64,000 nt of DNA from Vreelandella stevensii S18214 (GCF_000275725.1 NZ_AJTS01000023.1:62001-126000), one strand, 5' to 3'; counted from the first letter of the stretch, positions 38,183-48,086 are shown. The notes: generated from the sequence alone by a model not told the origin. Made by a program: numbers and translations.

Positions 38183-38215
38183 AAAAACGGCGTGCCCAGG
38201 AGGCACGCCGTTTTT
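38183..38215. terminator. Bidirectional terminator after the VWA gene
   Basis: AAAAACGGCGTGCC (38183-38196) pairs with GGCACGCCGTTTTT (38202-38215), loop CAGGA. T runs on both strands make it work for the VWA gene (+) and the cytochrome b561 gene (-). Confidence 0.9.
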
Positions 38216-38244
38216 ATGGACGCTATGCTGAACGGGCGCGCAAG

Positions 38245-38772
38245 CTATGCCATGCGGGTCATCAGGCTGTGGCCCGTCAAGCGGCGGTGCAGCACCGCCA
38301 TGCCGATATGGCCCAGCACCAGTACCAGCAGCGCGCAGCCAAGCTCACCGTGCAGCAAGCCGCCCAGGTTGATCATCCACTCCACGCGCTCACCGCCTCC
38401 CGACATCAGCGGCACGCCGAATACCTCCAGCGGCCGCCCCGAGCCGTACTGACGAATCAGCGCAATGGTGGGTACCGCGATCATCAGGCCATAGAGTGCC
38501 AGATGGCCCAGCTTGGCCATGACGCTCACGGCAGGCGGGCGGCGCGAGGCATTGGCCAACGCCCAGAGCGCCCGCAGCACCACCAGCGTCATCAGCAGCA
38601 CGCCAACGTTTCGATGAGTGCCCCACAAGAAGCTTTCAATGGCCGTATCTTCCAGCAGCACCCGTGCCCCAGCGCCACTGAATTGCCAAACGAACAGCAG
38701 GGCCATGCCCCAGTGCAACGCACGACTCACCAGGCCGTAACGAGACGTCGAATCCATGATCGCAAGCGCCAT
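38245..38772 (-). CDS. Cytochrome b561 (CybB family)
   Basis: 175 residues, four membrane helices. Di-heme b-type cytochrome of the inner membrane, probably oxidising ubiquinol or handling superoxide as in E. coli CybB. Candidate heme histidines are in SRALHWG, THRNVG, LLHGELG and LGHIGMAVLH. ATG 38772 has a GAGGA site upstream, preferable to the internal ATG five codons later. Monocistronic between two terminators or gaps. Confidence 0.87.
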   Translation of the reverse strand: MALAIMDSTSRYGLVSRALHWGMALLFVWQFSGAGARVLLEDTAIESFLWGTHRNVGVLLMTLVVLRALWALANASRRPPAVSVMAKLGHLALYGLMIAVPTIALIRQYGSGRPLEVFGVPLMSGGGERVEWMINLGGLLHGELGCALLVLVLGHIGMAVLHRRLTGHSLMTRMA

Positions 38773-38894
38773 GATGCAAATTCCTCATAACCATCACTAT
38801 TGAGGAAGCCATTTTACCCTGAACTTGACGACGCTTCGTGACAACAACGTGCAAACAGGTTCTCAAACATGGAACACGCCGTTCCACCTGAAGG

Positions 38895-39455
38895 CTACAA
38901 AGACGTCGGGAACTGATTCAAGCCCGCCAGGAAGGCTTCCTTGGCCTGGCCGAAAGCGGCCGCGTCGTGCTTGAAACGACGCAGAATCAACGCCTCGTCC
39001 AGCTCCAGGGTGGGCGCCAGCTCCTCCACATGGCTGGCAGGATGGCGCGCCACGAGCCCAACGCGCTGGCCCTGCGCCGTGGTCCACCAGCGCTTGAACC
39101 CGCACTGCTGGTAGAACGCCTCTTCCTGCTCACTGCTCACCTCGACACGTAGCGGCGCCTTCAGGCTCAGTTCGCTCAGCAGGCGGGCCTTGGCCCCTTC
39201 CACCAGCTCGCAGGCATGGGTGACGGTCATGCCCTGGCCTTTCTCGTCCAGCACCAGCAGCGCCAAGGCCAGTGGCTTGCCGTTGCCATCCACCCCCGCC
39301 AGCAAGCGCGCGCCTTCCTGGGCAAACAGCACGTTCCGGGTTCCGGTGAAGACCACCAGCGGCGTCAACCCTGCCGCCTGGCCATAGACTTCAGCACATA
39401 ATTTGGCCAAACACGCATCCCGCTGGGCACGTTCACTTACATGGACTACCTTCAT
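38895..39455 (-). CDS. GNAT-like protein of unknown substrate
   Basis: 186 residues. The middle portion is compatible with an acetyltransferase fold: LALALLVLDEKGQGMTVTHA, a helix, then LRVEVSSEQEEAFYQQCGF, the typical C-terminal strand-helix of GNAT enzymes. A clear acetyl-CoA loop (R/QxxGxG/A) is not seen, so activity is uncertain. It is followed on the same strand by the cytochrome b561 gene after a 122-base gap with nothing evident. Confidence 0.6.
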   Translation of the reverse strand: MKVVHVSERAQRDACLAKLCAEVYGQAAGLTPLVVFTGTRNVLFAQEGARLLAGVDGNGKPLALALLVLDEKGQGMTVTHACELVEGAKARLLSELSLKAPLRVEVSSEQEEAFYQQCGFKRWWTTAQGQRVGLVARHPASHVEELAPTLELDEALILRRFKHDAAAFGQAKEAFLAGLNQFPTSL

Positions 39456-39556
39456 GACGCCCTCTCGTTGCGTTCGTTGACTCTATCGTTCTGGCCACAT
39501 TCTACAGAAAGGCGCCAAAAAGGCAGAGCTCAAAGGCAGGCCGCGTAAAAGAGAAA

Positions 39557-39585
39557 CACCAAAAGCCACCGCGTGGCTTTTGGTG
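39557..39585 (-). terminator. Terminator of the tricarboxylate transporter operon
   Basis: CACCAAAAGCCAC (39557-39569) pairs with GTGGCTTTTGGTG (39573-39585), loop CGC, just after the tctAB stop. On the minus strand it is followed by TTTCTCTTTT. Confidence 0.75.
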
Positions 39586-39603
39586 CAACGAAGGCCGAGC
39601 AGG

Positions 39604-41544
39604 CTAGAGGATGGCCAACATCCCGGTGGGATAGTTCAAGGTCAGCAGGTTGGCCATGCCGACCAGGAACAGCGTGACCCCGGCTGCCAGCCCCACCGCC
39701 GCCACGGGCTTCATTCTTGCCACCGACAGCAGGAACCCAAGGCAGAACAGGCTGGCCATGACCAGAAAGCCGAATAGCATCACGCCACCGATCAGGCCAA
39801 AGAAGCCGAGAATCCACACCACCTGCTGGCGTAACGGCTGGTGCTGCCAGCGCATGGGCTTGATAACCGTTCTGACGATTTCCAGCAGGCACGCGGCCAC
39901 GATGACCGCGATGGCCAGCCGAGGCATGATCCCCCCCAGCAGGGAAAGGTCGGCAAATGCAAACCAGATGTAGCCGGCCGTGGCCAACAGGCCAGCCAAC
40001 AGCACGATATCAATGGCCCCCAGCGCCAACGGGGCTTCTTCTTGACGGGCACCGGCCTCCTCTACGCTGGCTTCACGGCGTTTCTGCAAGTAGCGGCGTA
40101 GCGGGGACAGCAGTAACGAGGCGGCAATCAGCGCACCTATGATGATCACTCCCGGGCGCATGAAGGCATCGACGCCCTGGAACTGCGCGGCCTGATAAAA
40201 ATAGGCCTCAGCTCCCGGCGCCAGCACGAACCCGATCAGAAACGCAGGGCGTGACCAGTTGGCCTGTTTGAACAGCACGCCGAGTGCACCAATCATGCCC
40301 AGGGCAAACAGGTCGCCTAGAGAGCGGGTGGCCTGATACGCTGCAAACAGAATCAGAATGGTGATCAGCGGCGCCAGAATCACGAAGGGCACGCGGGTCA
40401 AACTCGCCACGGGACGTGCCAGACCCAGACAGAACGCGGCCCCCAGAATGTTGGCCAAGGCCAAGGACCAGATGATGGTATAGGTCAGGTCCAGATTGGT
40501 CTCCAACATGCTGACGCCCGGCTGCAGACCGAGCAGCAGCAGCCCGCCCAAAAACACCGCCGCCGTACCCGAACCCGGGATCCCGAACAGCAGCGTGGGT
40601 ACCATGGCCCCGCACGCGGTCGCGTTGTTGGCCGATTCTGGCGCAATGACACCGCGAATGTCGCCCTTGCCAAACTGCGACTTGTCCTTGGCGCTCTGTA
40701 CCGCATGGCCATAGGTCAGCCAGTCCACCACCGAACCTGCCAACCCCGGAATGGTGCCCATAAGGCTGCCGATACCCGCACAGCGGGCCACCAGCCCCGG
40801 CCGTTTGGCCACATCCATGACGCCCTCTTTCCACCCTTTGCCAAGCTGGCAAGGCTGCTCGGCAATGGCCCCGCGCTTGACCAGCAGGTCGATGATTTCA
40901 GGCAGTGCAAAGATCCCCAGACCCACCACGACCAGCGGCAGGCCGTCATACAGATAGTCGATGTCTAGCGGCAGGCGGAATTCGCCCGTGGCCGGGGCCA
41001 TGCCGATGGTGCCTACCAGCAACCCCACCCCGCAGGCCGCCAGCCCCTTGAACACGTCACGCCCGGACAGTACGGCCACCATGGAGAGCCCCAGCAGGGT
41101 CAACATGAAGAGTTCGGACGATGAAAACGACAGCACCACGGGCCTTGCCACCAGAATGAAGGCCGTCAGCACCATGGCACCGATCAAACCGCCAATCATG
41201 GAAGACAAAAACGCGCTGGACAGCGCTCTCGCCGCCTGACCTTTCTTGGCTAGCGCAAAGCCATCCACCACGGTGGCCTGGGAAGCGCTGGAGCCCGGAA
41301 TACCCAGCAGCACCGACGCGAAGGTATCCCCGGTAGGAATCACGGCCACCAGCCCCATCAGCATCCCCAACGCAACGGAGGGTTCCATGCCATAGAGAAA
41401 AGGCAGCAGCAGCGACATGCCGGCAATACCACCCAACCCCGGGATGATGCCGACCACGAGCCCAATCAGCACCCCGATGACCATGTACAGCATATGCGGG
41501 ACAGTAAATAACTGCCCCAGGCTGGAAAACAGAACGTCTAACAT
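39604..41544 (-). CDS. Tripartite tricarboxylate transporter, fused TctA-TctB membrane subunit
   Basis: 646 residues. The first ~500 form the large TctA subunit (PGLGGIAGMSLLLPFLYGM near 34-52, GIPGSSASQATVVDGFALAK near 81-100, PESANNATACGAMVPTLLFG), and the last ~130 form a four-helix TctB-like small subunit, joined by a charged linker (about 480-510). In most species these are separate genes. It imports a di- or tricarboxylate using the periplasmic TctC encoded upstream and a cation gradient. Third gene of the galD-tctC-tctAB operon. Confidence 0.88.
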   Translation of the reverse strand: MLDVLFSSLGQLFTVPHMLYMVIGVLIGLVVGIIPGLGGIAGMSLLLPFLYGMEPSVALGMLMGLVAVIPTGDTFASVLLGIPGSSASQATVVDGFALAKKGQAARALSSAFLSSMIGGLIGAMVLTAFILVARPVVLSFSSSELFMLTLLGLSMVAVLSGRDVFKGLAACGVGLLVGTIGMAPATGEFRLPLDIDYLYDGLPLVVVGLGIFALPEIIDLLVKRGAIAEQPCQLGKGWKEGVMDVAKRPGLVARCAGIGSLMGTIPGLAGSVVDWLTYGHAVQSAKDKSQFGKGDIRGVIAPESANNATACGAMVPTLLFGIPGSGTAAVFLGGLLLLGLQPGVSMLETNLDLTYTIIWSLALANILGAAFCLGLARPVASLTRVPFVILAPLITILILFAAYQATRSLGDLFALGMIGALGVLFKQANWSRPAFLIGFVLAPGAEAYFYQAAQFQGVDAFMRPGVIIIGALIAASLLLSPLRRYLQKRREASVEEAGARQEEAPLALGAIDIVLLAGLLATAGYIWFAFADLSLLGGIMPRLAIAVIVAACLLEIVRTVIKPMRWQHQPLRQQVVWILGFFGLIGGVMLFGFLVMASLFCLGFLLSVARMKPVAAVGLAAGVTLFLVGMANLLTLNYPTGMLAIL

Positions 41545-41580
41545 AGCGTTGGCTCTTTGAAAGTGGAAAGTAAAGGAGCC

Positions 41581-41608
41581 TGAAAGCGCTGCTCAGGCAG
41601 CGCTTTCA
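41581..41608 (-). promoter_or_regulatory. Intercistronic hairpin between tctC and tctAB
   Basis: TGAAAGCGCTGC (41581-41592) pairs perfectly with GCAGCGCTTTCA (41597-41608) with a four-base loop. No T tract follows on the minus strand. Likely sets the ratio of binding protein to membrane subunit by RNA processing or stability; function inferred from position. Confidence 0.6.
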
Positions 41609-41627
41609 AGGGTGTATTGAAAGGGGC

Positions 41628-42758
41628 TCAGATGCGCGCCCCGTGCTGCTCCAACAGCCATTCCACCAGCCACTCGCGCGTGGCATCTTCCAACGCCATG
41701 GCATCCTGCAAATGCTGCTCCACGACCTCACCCACCACTTGGGTATAGGGGCCAAGCTGTGCGTCGGCAGCCTGTTTGAACTCGTCGGTATCGATGAAGC
41801 GGCGCACCGCTTCACGATACTCAGCCACCAGCGCTTCGGGGGTATCCTTGGGCACCACGATCATCTTTTGCAGCGTGAAGCCCGATGCGAAGAACTTGTG
41901 GAAGGCGTCACCGGCCAGTCCACCGGGCTGCTCTCCATGAGCGGCTTCATACACCTCATTGAACGTCGGCAGTTCAGGGAAAGCAGGGTCACGCACGATG
42001 TCGCCCTGATCGTCCAGCACGCCCAGTGAGAACAGCGGCACGGCACGGCCACTCTCCACCAGCGGCGCTACGCTGCTGAAATAGGCCGATGTGGTTTGGA
42101 AATCGATATCCGCCTCGCCGCGCTCGAAGGCCAATCGCCCCTCTCCTCGACTGCGCATGCCCGACACGGCTTGTACGTCCGCTCCCAGCATATCCAGCGC
42201 GATCAAGACCGGTAACTCCAGGCCCGTGTGGCTCTGCACCGCAAACTTCACCCGCTGCTCGCTCAAGGCATCGAGCACTTCTTCCGGGCTGCTGCCCAGG
42301 CTGGGCTGGGCGTACACCACGCCGCCGGTGGGCGAAGCCAGTATCGGCGTCCAGTCGTTGTAGTCATAGCGTACGCGACGGTCCTGAAGCATGGCGGGAT
42401 ACTGGGTAGACGCCGATGTGCCCAGCCACTGGCTGCCATCGGAAGGCGCACGCATGGCATACAGGTTGCTGCCATTGATGGAGCCTCCGCCCGGCACGTT
42501 GTCGATGACCAGCGTCGGAGCCCCTTGAATGTGATCGGTCATCCAGGTGGTCAAAAAGCGGGCCCATACATCCGTCCCGCCCCCCACGCCAAAGGGAATC
42601 GTCCAGCGGATGGTATCGGGCACGGCCACCTCGTCGGCCTGGGCATTCAGGCTGACGGCTCCCAGTGCCGAGCACGCCAGCACCAGCAGCGCTTTGCGAT
42701 AGGCATGGCGAGAGGCAGAGATCACGCTAGCGCGTGGTGAGTGAGTAAGAACGTTCAT
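41628..42758 (-). CDS. Tripartite tricarboxylate transporter substrate-binding protein (TctC/Bug)
   Basis: 376 residues. A long signal peptide (about 20-42, ending NAQA) is followed by the Bug-type fold: IRWTIPFGVGGGTDVWARFL, then VIDNVPGGGSINGSNLY, then YAQPSLGSSPEEVLDAL. Binds a carboxylate in the periplasm and hands it to TctA-TctB. ATG 42758 is preceded by AGGAG. The ligand is not predictable, but the tautomerase gene upstream suggests an unsaturated tricarboxylate or oxo-acid. Confidence 0.88.
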   Translation of the reverse strand: MNVLTHSPRASVISASRHAYRKALLVLACSALGAVSLNAQADEVAVPDTIRWTIPFGVGGGTDVWARFLTTWMTDHIQGAPTLVIDNVPGGGSINGSNLYAMRAPSDGSQWLGTSASTQYPAMLQDRRVRYDYNDWTPILASPTGGVVYAQPSLGSSPEEVLDALSEQRVKFAVQSHTGLELPVLIALDMLGADVQAVSGMRSRGEGRLAFERGEADIDFQTTSAYFSSVAPLVESGRAVPLFSLGVLDDQGDIVRDPAFPELPTFNEVYEAAHGEQPGGLAGDAFHKFFASGFTLQKMIVVPKDTPEALVAEYREAVRRFIDTDEFKQAADAQLGPYTQVVGEVVEQHLQDAMALEDATREWLVEWLLEQHGARI

Positions 42759-42810
42759 GGCGCTACTCCTGTTATTGATTATTGTCGGTCAATGCATTTA
42801 TCGCGGTGGT

Positions 42811-43923
42811 TTACGTAGCGGCTTCCAGCGACGGAGCCGCGGGGGCCGCATAAAAAATCTGCCCGCTCATGATCTTGCGTGCGGTCCGCATGAGCGAGAC
42901 ACGGGCAATGTCGAAGGGGTCGTCATCGCGGTACTCGGCGGTCAGCGCAATGGTGCCAGAGGGGTGCTCCAGTACCAGATGGCAAAGCAGTTCATCAGGC
43001 GTTACTCGGCCGACGTCGCGGGCCAGCAGGTTGGCCACCGAGCCGGGCACGTTGATGGCGGCCACCACGGCCATCGCCCCGGTCACGGCAATGGCCTTAT
43101 GGCAGCGATGGGGCACAAAATAACGCACATTCAAGGTGCTTGCCCCCGCCGCTGGCGCCGACACCAGCACCACCTTGGGCAGCACGCTTTCACGCACGTC
43201 CCCCAGCCCCATGCGCTTGCCTGCTTCACGGCGCAGCGCTTCCAGACGGTCAAGCAGGGGTTGATTGGCATCCAGCTCGGCGGGCGCTTCATGACCCGTC
43301 ACGCCCAGCGACTCCGCGCGCAGCAGCATGATCGGCGTCGCCGCGTCGATGCAGCTCACCTCGACGCCCTCGATCATCTCGCTGGCGTGGCCAGTGGGCA
43401 GGAGCTGGCCCGTCTTGCTGCCCATGATATCCAGAAAGCTCAACTGGATGCCCGCCGCACTGCCGGGCACTCCGCTGATACACACATCGCCCTCGTACTG
43501 CACCTGCCTGGCCGGGGTAGGCACATGGCATTCGATCAACCGACGCGTGTTCAGGTTGTACACCTTGACGACCGTGACGCCATCTTGCGGCTCTACCAGG
43601 CCGGTCTCCAGCGCGTAGGGGCCAACGGCCGAGAGCATGTTGCCGCAGTTGGGGTTGAAGTCGACTCGTTTGTTGAGCACGTCCACCTGTGCGAACAGGT
43701 AATCGACGTCGGCTTCCGGGTGGGAAGAGCGTTCGACGATGGCGACCTTGCTGGTCAGCGGGTCTCCCCCACCGATGCCATCGATTTGCAGCGCATGGCC
43801 AGACCCCATCAAGCTCAGCAGAATGTCGGCCTGCTGCCCTTGATCTGCGGGCAGATCCTTCATTCGCAGGAAAGGGCCTCGTGAGGTGCCTCCCCGCATA
43901 ACGACACATGGAATACTGTTCAT
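42811..43923 (-). CDS. galD: PrpF-family isomerase (4-oxalomesaconate tautomerase type)
   Basis: 370 residues of the PrpF/GalD family, diaminopimelate-epimerase fold enzymes that move a double bond in unsaturated tricarboxylates. Visible motifs: VVMRGGTSRGPF at the start, GGGDPLTSKVA, and NPNCGNMLSAVGP with the catalytic-type C93. Best match by eye is GalD of gallate degradation; an aconitate- or methylaconitate-isomerase role is also possible. ATG 43923 (GGAG seven bases upstream) is preferred to the GTG nine bases earlier. No other gallate genes are in the window. Confidence 0.78.
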   Translation of the reverse strand: MNSIPCVVMRGGTSRGPFLRMKDLPADQGQQADILLSLMGSGHALQIDGIGGGDPLTSKVAIVERSSHPEADVDYLFAQVDVLNKRVDFNPNCGNMLSAVGPYALETGLVEPQDGVTVVKVYNLNTRRLIECHVPTPARQVQYEGDVCISGVPGSAAGIQLSFLDIMGSKTGQLLPTGHASEMIEGVEVSCIDAATPIMLLRAESLGVTGHEAPAELDANQPLLDRLEALRREAGKRMGLGDVRESVLPKVVLVSAPAAGASTLNVRYFVPHRCHKAIAVTGAMAVVAAINVPGSVANLLARDVGRVTPDELLCHLVLEHPSGTIALTAEYRDDDPFDIARVSLMRTARKIMSGQIFYAAPAAPSLEAAT

Positions 43924-44011
43924 GGGCTCCACCGTGATGATCTTGACCCGTCGTGTCGACTGGTCGTGTTGACTGATAGGCGGAGAATGTCAGGCAATTT
44001 TTAATGCCTCA

Positions 44012-44050
44012 AATGCAAATATCCATTGCTATAAATCCATTTTTTGCATT
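44012..44050. promoter_or_regulatory. Inverted repeat in the galD-LysR divergent region, candidate operator
   Basis: AATGCAAA (44012-44019) is the reverse complement of TTTGCATT (44043-44050), separated by 23 bases, inside an AT-rich 171-base divergent promoter region. The position fits a LysR recognition site controlling galD-tctC-tctAB and the regulator itself. Confidence 0.45.
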
Positions 44051-44094
44051 AATGTGTTTTGCTTATCAAACCAGCTTTTTTGCGCAACAATCCG

Positions 44095-45000
44095 ATGCTC
44101 CATAGACTCGAATTTCTCGACCTTCAGGCGTTCATTCTGGTGGCGGAACTAGGCACGTTTCATGAGGCTGCCCAGCGTCTTCACCTATCCCAGCCCGCCC
44201 TCACTCGGCGCATCCAGAAACTGGAAGAACTCCTTGAAGTTGAACTACTTGAACGCACCACACGGCGTACACGACTAACCCCCATCGGGGCCGATTTCCT
44301 GCCCCGAGCACGGCGCATGCTGGAAGAGTACGAGTCGTCGATTCTGGGTATCCGCGAGCTGGTGACCCACCAGAAAGGCACGGTGACCATTGCCTGCCTG
44401 CCCACGGCGGCCTTCTACTTTTTGCCTAGTGTGATTCGCGTGTTCAGCGAGGCCTGGCCAGGCATTCGGATCCGCATTCTGGACGTCAGCGCCAACGAAG
44501 GCCTGGAAAAGGTCATCAATGGAGAGGCCGACTTCGGGATCAACATGATCAGCGCGCAAAGCTCGGAAGTACGCTTCACCCCGCTGCTGCGTGACCCTTT
44601 CGTGCTGGCGCTGCGCTCTGATCACCCGCTGGCCAGCAAGCAGCAAATCGAGTGGAGCGACCTGGAAGATGTCCGCCTGATCACCGTCAGCCGGGACAGC
44701 GGCAACCGCACTCTGCTGGACAATGCCCTGTCGGCGGAAGGCGTGCACCTCAACAGCTTCTACGAAGTGCAGCACCTTTCCACCTCGCTGGGGCTGGTGG
44801 AATCGGGGCTCGGCGTGGCCATCCTGCCGCGCATGACCATGCCCGGCCCCGACCACGATACGCTCTGCTCTCGGGCGCTACCGGAGCCGCGCATTCAGCG
44901 CTCGATCGGCCTGGTGCGCAGCAATTCCCACAGCCTATCCAGCACGGCGCAGCTGTTCATCGACCTGCTGCTGGAGCACTGGGGTAACGGCTCTACCTAG
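44095..45000 (+). CDS. LysR-family regulator of the tricarboxylate locus
   Basis: 301 residues. N-terminal HTH ([20 protein letters not shown] ... [17 protein letters not shown]) and a LysR effector domain (about 95-295). Divergent from galD-tctC-tctAB, so it most likely controls that operon in response to its substrate. ATG 44095 is taken because the protein then starts directly at the HTH; no strong ribosome-binding site is seen and the upstream in-frame TTG is unlikely. Its last eight bases overlap the end of cobQ on the other strand. Confidence 0.9.
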   Translation: MLHRLEFLDLQAFILVAELGTFHEAAQRLHLSQPALTRRIQKLEELLEVELLERTTRRTRLTPIGADFLPRARRMLEEYESSILGIRELVTHQKGTVTIACLPTAAFYFLPSVIRVFSEAWPGIRIRILDVSANEGLEKVINGEADFGINMISAQSSEVRFTPLLRDPFVLALRSDHPLASKQQIEWSDLEDVRLITVSRDSGNRTLLDNALSAEGVHLNSFYEVQHLSTSLGLVESGLGVAILPRMTMPGPDHDTLCSRALPEPRIQRSIGLVRSNSHSLSSTAQLFIDLLLEHWGNGST

Positions 45001-46456
45001 CGCCGCCTACGGGCGTCAGCAAGGCCAGTATTGCTTCGATATCCAGGTGCGCCTCCAGCGTATCGGCCAGGCGGTCCAGCGCCTGTTCACGGTGGGCGGT
45101 GTAATCGATGCGACTGGCGCTGGCCAGCCCCAAGCGTTCCAGCAAGGCCTGACAGGCATCGGGGTGGTCGAACAACCCATGCAGGTAGGTCCCCAACACT
45201 TGCCCATCTTCGCTGATGGCCCCATCAAAATGGCCGCCCAGGTCGAAGAGCGGGCGCTCCAGTGCCTTGCCCTCACTCACGCCGTGATGGATTTCGTAGC
45301 CGCTCACCGGCACCTGGCTACCGGCCAGCACTCCGTGCACGTTGCGCAGCTGCTTGGCCGGGGCCATGCGCGTCGAAAGCGCCAGCCAGCCCAGGCCCGC
45401 CACCCGTCCGGCGGCTCCCTCCAGCCCTTCGGGGTCGTCCACCCACTCCCCCAGCATCTGAAAACCGCCGCAAATGCCCAGCACCTTGCCCCCGTAACGC
45501 AAGTGCCTGGCGATGGCAGGCTCCCACCCTTGGCGCTTAAGCCAGGCCAGGTCGCTGGCGGTGCTTTTACTACCCGGCAGGATGATCACGTCGGCTGCCG
45601 GTATCGGCTGGTCCGGCCCGATAAAGCTCAACGACACCTGCGGGTGCAGGCGCAAGGCATCGAAGTCGGTGTGATTACTGATGCGTGGCAAGGCAGGCAC
45701 GATGACGTTCAGGGTGTCGCGCTGTTTTTCTGCCTGCACCGTGCCAATGCTGTCTTCGGCATCCAACAGCAGTCCGGGCAGATAGGGCAATGTACCCAGT
45801 ACCGGTTTGCGAGTGCGCGCCGTCAGCCACTCGAGCCCCGGCTCCAGTAACCCGATATCGCCCCGAAAACGGTTGATGATGAACCCCCTGGTCCGCGCCT
45901 GCTCGCTGTCGCTCAGCAGCGCCAGGGTGCCCACCAGCTGGGCAAACACCCCACCACGGTCGATATCGCCCACCAGCAGTACCGGGCAATCCACGGCTTC
46001 GGCAAAGCCCATGTTGGCGATATCCCCCTTGCGCAGATTGATTTCTGCCGGGCTTCCCGCCCCTTCGGCAATGATCACCTCATGGCGCTGGGACAACGCC
46101 TGCCAGGCGGCCATCACGCTCTCCTGGGCGGTACGCTTGAAGGCGTGATAATCCAGCGCATCCATATGGCCATGTACCTTGCCCCGCAGGATCACCTGGG
46201 CACCTCGGTCGGTTTCCGGCTTTAGCAGTACCGGGTTCATGTCGCTGTGCGGCATCACCCCCGCCGCCTGGGCCTGAAGCGCAGTGGAGCGGCCAATCTC
46301 TCCGCCATCGATGGTCACGGCGCTGTTGAGCGCCATGTTCTGGGGCTTGAACGGAGCCACCGAGAACCCCCGGCGCTGCAAAACACGGCACAGCCCCGCC
46401 ACCACGGTACTTTTGCCTGCATCCGAGGTGGTGCCTTGAATCATCAGTGTGGTCAT
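44993..46456 (-). CDS. cobQ: Cobyric acid synthase
   Basis: 487 residues. Amidates four side chains of adenosylcobyrinic acid a,c-diamide during vitamin B12 synthesis. N-terminal synthetase P-loop-like domain [10 protein letters not shown] (8-17) with [12 protein letters not shown], and C-terminal glutamine amidotransferase domain with the nucleophile in [10 protein letters not shown] and the conserved HGLFDH. It stands alone here: no other cobalamin genes adjoin it, and the ribosome-binding site is weak. Confidence 0.95.
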   Translation of the reverse strand: MTTLMIQGTTSDAGKSTVVAGLCRVLQRRGFSVAPFKPQNMALNSAVTIDGGEIGRSTALQAQAAGVMPHSDMNPVLLKPETDRGAQVILRGKVHGHMDALDYHAFKRTAQESVMAAWQALSQRHEVIIAEGAGSPAEINLRKGDIANMGFAEAVDCPVLLVGDIDRGGVFAQLVGTLALLSDSEQARTRGFIINRFRGDIGLLEPGLEWLTARTRKPVLGTLPYLPGLLLDAEDSIGTVQAEKQRDTLNVIVPALPRISNHTDFDALRLHPQVSLSFIGPDQPIPAADVIILPGSKSTASDLAWLKRQGWEPAIARHLRYGGKVLGICGGFQMLGEWVDDPEGLEGAAGRVAGLGWLALSTRMAPAKQLRNVHGVLAGSQVPVSGYEIHHGVSEGKALERPLFDLGGHFDGAISEDGQVLGTYLHGLFDHPDACQALLERLGLASASRIDYTAHREQALDRLADTLEAHLDIEAILALLTPVGGAR

Positions 46457-46542
46457 GGGAACTCATTGCAGTGGGCCAAAGGACGGCTTGCATTAAATAG
46501 CGCCCTGCCACCCCGTGCAAGAATCCCGACGCGCCACGGGCC

Positions 46543-47883
46543 TTAGCGATGCACCCGAAAACGCAAATGGAACGGGCTCAGCAGGCCCGGCATGGGGGCC
46601 TCTGCGGAGAGCTTTTCCGGAGGATGAAGCTCGATGCGGGCCTGCCCCAACAGGGCAGCCAGGCAGTGGCTGGTGACCAGCAGCACCACATGCCTGCCGG
46701 GGCAGATACCCGGCCCACCGCTGAACGGCACCAGCGGCCAGGGCGTTTGGGTGTGGCTATGGCCTTCCGGCGTCAGCCAGAGCTCGGGGGTGAAGCGATG
46801 GGCGGCGTGCAGGTAGCGCTCGTCGCGATGAAAGTAGGGTGCGTGAATCAGTACCGAAGTATTGGCGGGCATGGTGCCCGCCTGCCACTGGGTTGGCTGG
46901 GTGGTCTGGCGCAGCAGCAGCGACGTGGTGGGCCACAGGCGTAGCGCTTCCAACAGGGTGGCCTTGAAATCATCCAGCGGGTGGCCCTGTTGCGCTTTGG
47001 CCAGCGCCTGCGCCGCGAAATCCGAGTGCGCGCTGAGCAGCGCCAGGGCGCGGAAGGTCGCCATGCCCGCTGGCTCGAAGGCAAACAGCCATTGGGGCAC
47101 CTGCTGCAACGGTGCCTGCTCCCGGCCAGGGCACTGCTGAGCCAGCGCAGACATCAGGCTGCCGGGTGCCGCTTCACGCAGGTAATACGCCAGGCGCTGC
47201 TCGAAGCGCTTGCGCAGGCGCTGGCGCTTGGGGCGCAAAAAGCCCCAGTTGGCCGCTTTGCGCAGAGCAGTCAGCTCCTCGGTCAGTACGCGGTCATCGG
47301 CGGCGGCGTCGCCCAGCACCACGCGACGAACGATGCGGTCCCAGGTCAGCAGAAAGGTCGGCCAATCCAGCTCGTCATAGCGGGTGGCGACCCGCTCCAG
47401 CAGCGCCGTGACCTCTTCTTGCACTACCTGCACGAACGCCTCGGAAGCATCATGGTGAGGGCAATCGCTTTGCAGAACCCGCTCGTTCAGCGCCCTGCGC
47501 TGCTCGCGGGCCTCTCCTTCGGAAATCAGCGAGAACCCCGGCTCGAAGTGGCTGAGGGCACTGTGCTTGGCCTGCTCATTGGGTGAAAAGGGGTTGGGCG
47601 TATGCTCCAGCACATCGTTGGCATCGGCGGGGTCCAGCACCACCGCCATGGACTTCATCGGCACCTTGAGCATCAGCGGCCCGCGGCCATACTTCTCGCT
47701 CAGCGACTGCATGCGCTGTACGGCACGGGCGTCCAGCGACAACCGCTCGGCAACGCCGACCACATGGGGGCGACGAATGATCACCCCTTTGGCAATGTTG
47801 GGTGCCAGTACCTGGCACAGAATGGCCAGCGTATCGCGCAGTGACGCCGTGGGCAGAGGCCCCGCGTTGGATATCCTATCCAT
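46543..47883 (-). CDS. Cytochrome P450
   Basis: 446 residues. Heme-thiolate loop FSGGPGICPGRH with C394, and the ExxR motif E312-ALR-315. The I-helix, where P450 monooxygenases normally have A/G-G-x-D/E-T/S, reads AGMAT (272-276), lacking the acidic residue used in oxygen activation; this suggests unusual chemistry or peroxide use. ATG 47883 has AAAGGAGC upstream, which rules out the longer in-frame reading. No ferredoxin or reductase gene is adjacent. Substrate unknown. Confidence 0.88.
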   Translation of the reverse strand: MDRISNAGPLPTASLRDTLAILCQVLAPNIAKGVIIRRPHVVGVAERLSLDARAVQRMQSLSEKYGRGPLMLKVPMKSMAVVLDPADANDVLEHTPNPFSPNEQAKHSALSHFEPGFSLISEGEAREQRRALNERVLQSDCPHHDASEAFVQVVQEEVTALLERVATRYDELDWPTFLLTWDRIVRRVVLGDAAADDRVLTEELTALRKAANWGFLRPKRQRLRKRFEQRLAYYLREAAPGSLMSALAQQCPGREQAPLQQVPQWLFAFEPAGMATFRALALLSAHSDFAAQALAKAQQGHPLDDFKATLLEALRLWPTTSLLLRQTTQPTQWQAGTMPANTSVLIHAPYFHRDERYLHAAHRFTPELWLTPEGHSHTQTPWPLVPFSGGPGICPGRHVVLLVTSHCLAALLGQARIELHPPEKLSAEAPMPGLLSPFHLRFRVHR

Positions 47884-48086
47884 GAAAGCTCCTTTGACCG
47901 GGCAGGGTTCAGGTTGCAGTGTAGATGCCACCGGCCCCGCTGCAAGGGCTCCCACGGCAAACAGCATGTTTATCAACTCAAGGGTTTATCAAGGTTATTC
48001 CGCAGCGCCTCAGCGGGCTGCCGCCAGCAGACAGCCGGGCTTTTTTCCGCTAGGGTAGCGGCTCTTGAAGCGAGCGATGACCCGAG

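Noticed and set aside
42757-43884. 375-codon plus-strand open frame opposite galD
   Set aside because: No recognisable domain, lies entirely antisense to a clear PrpF-family gene, and has no credible ribosome-binding site.
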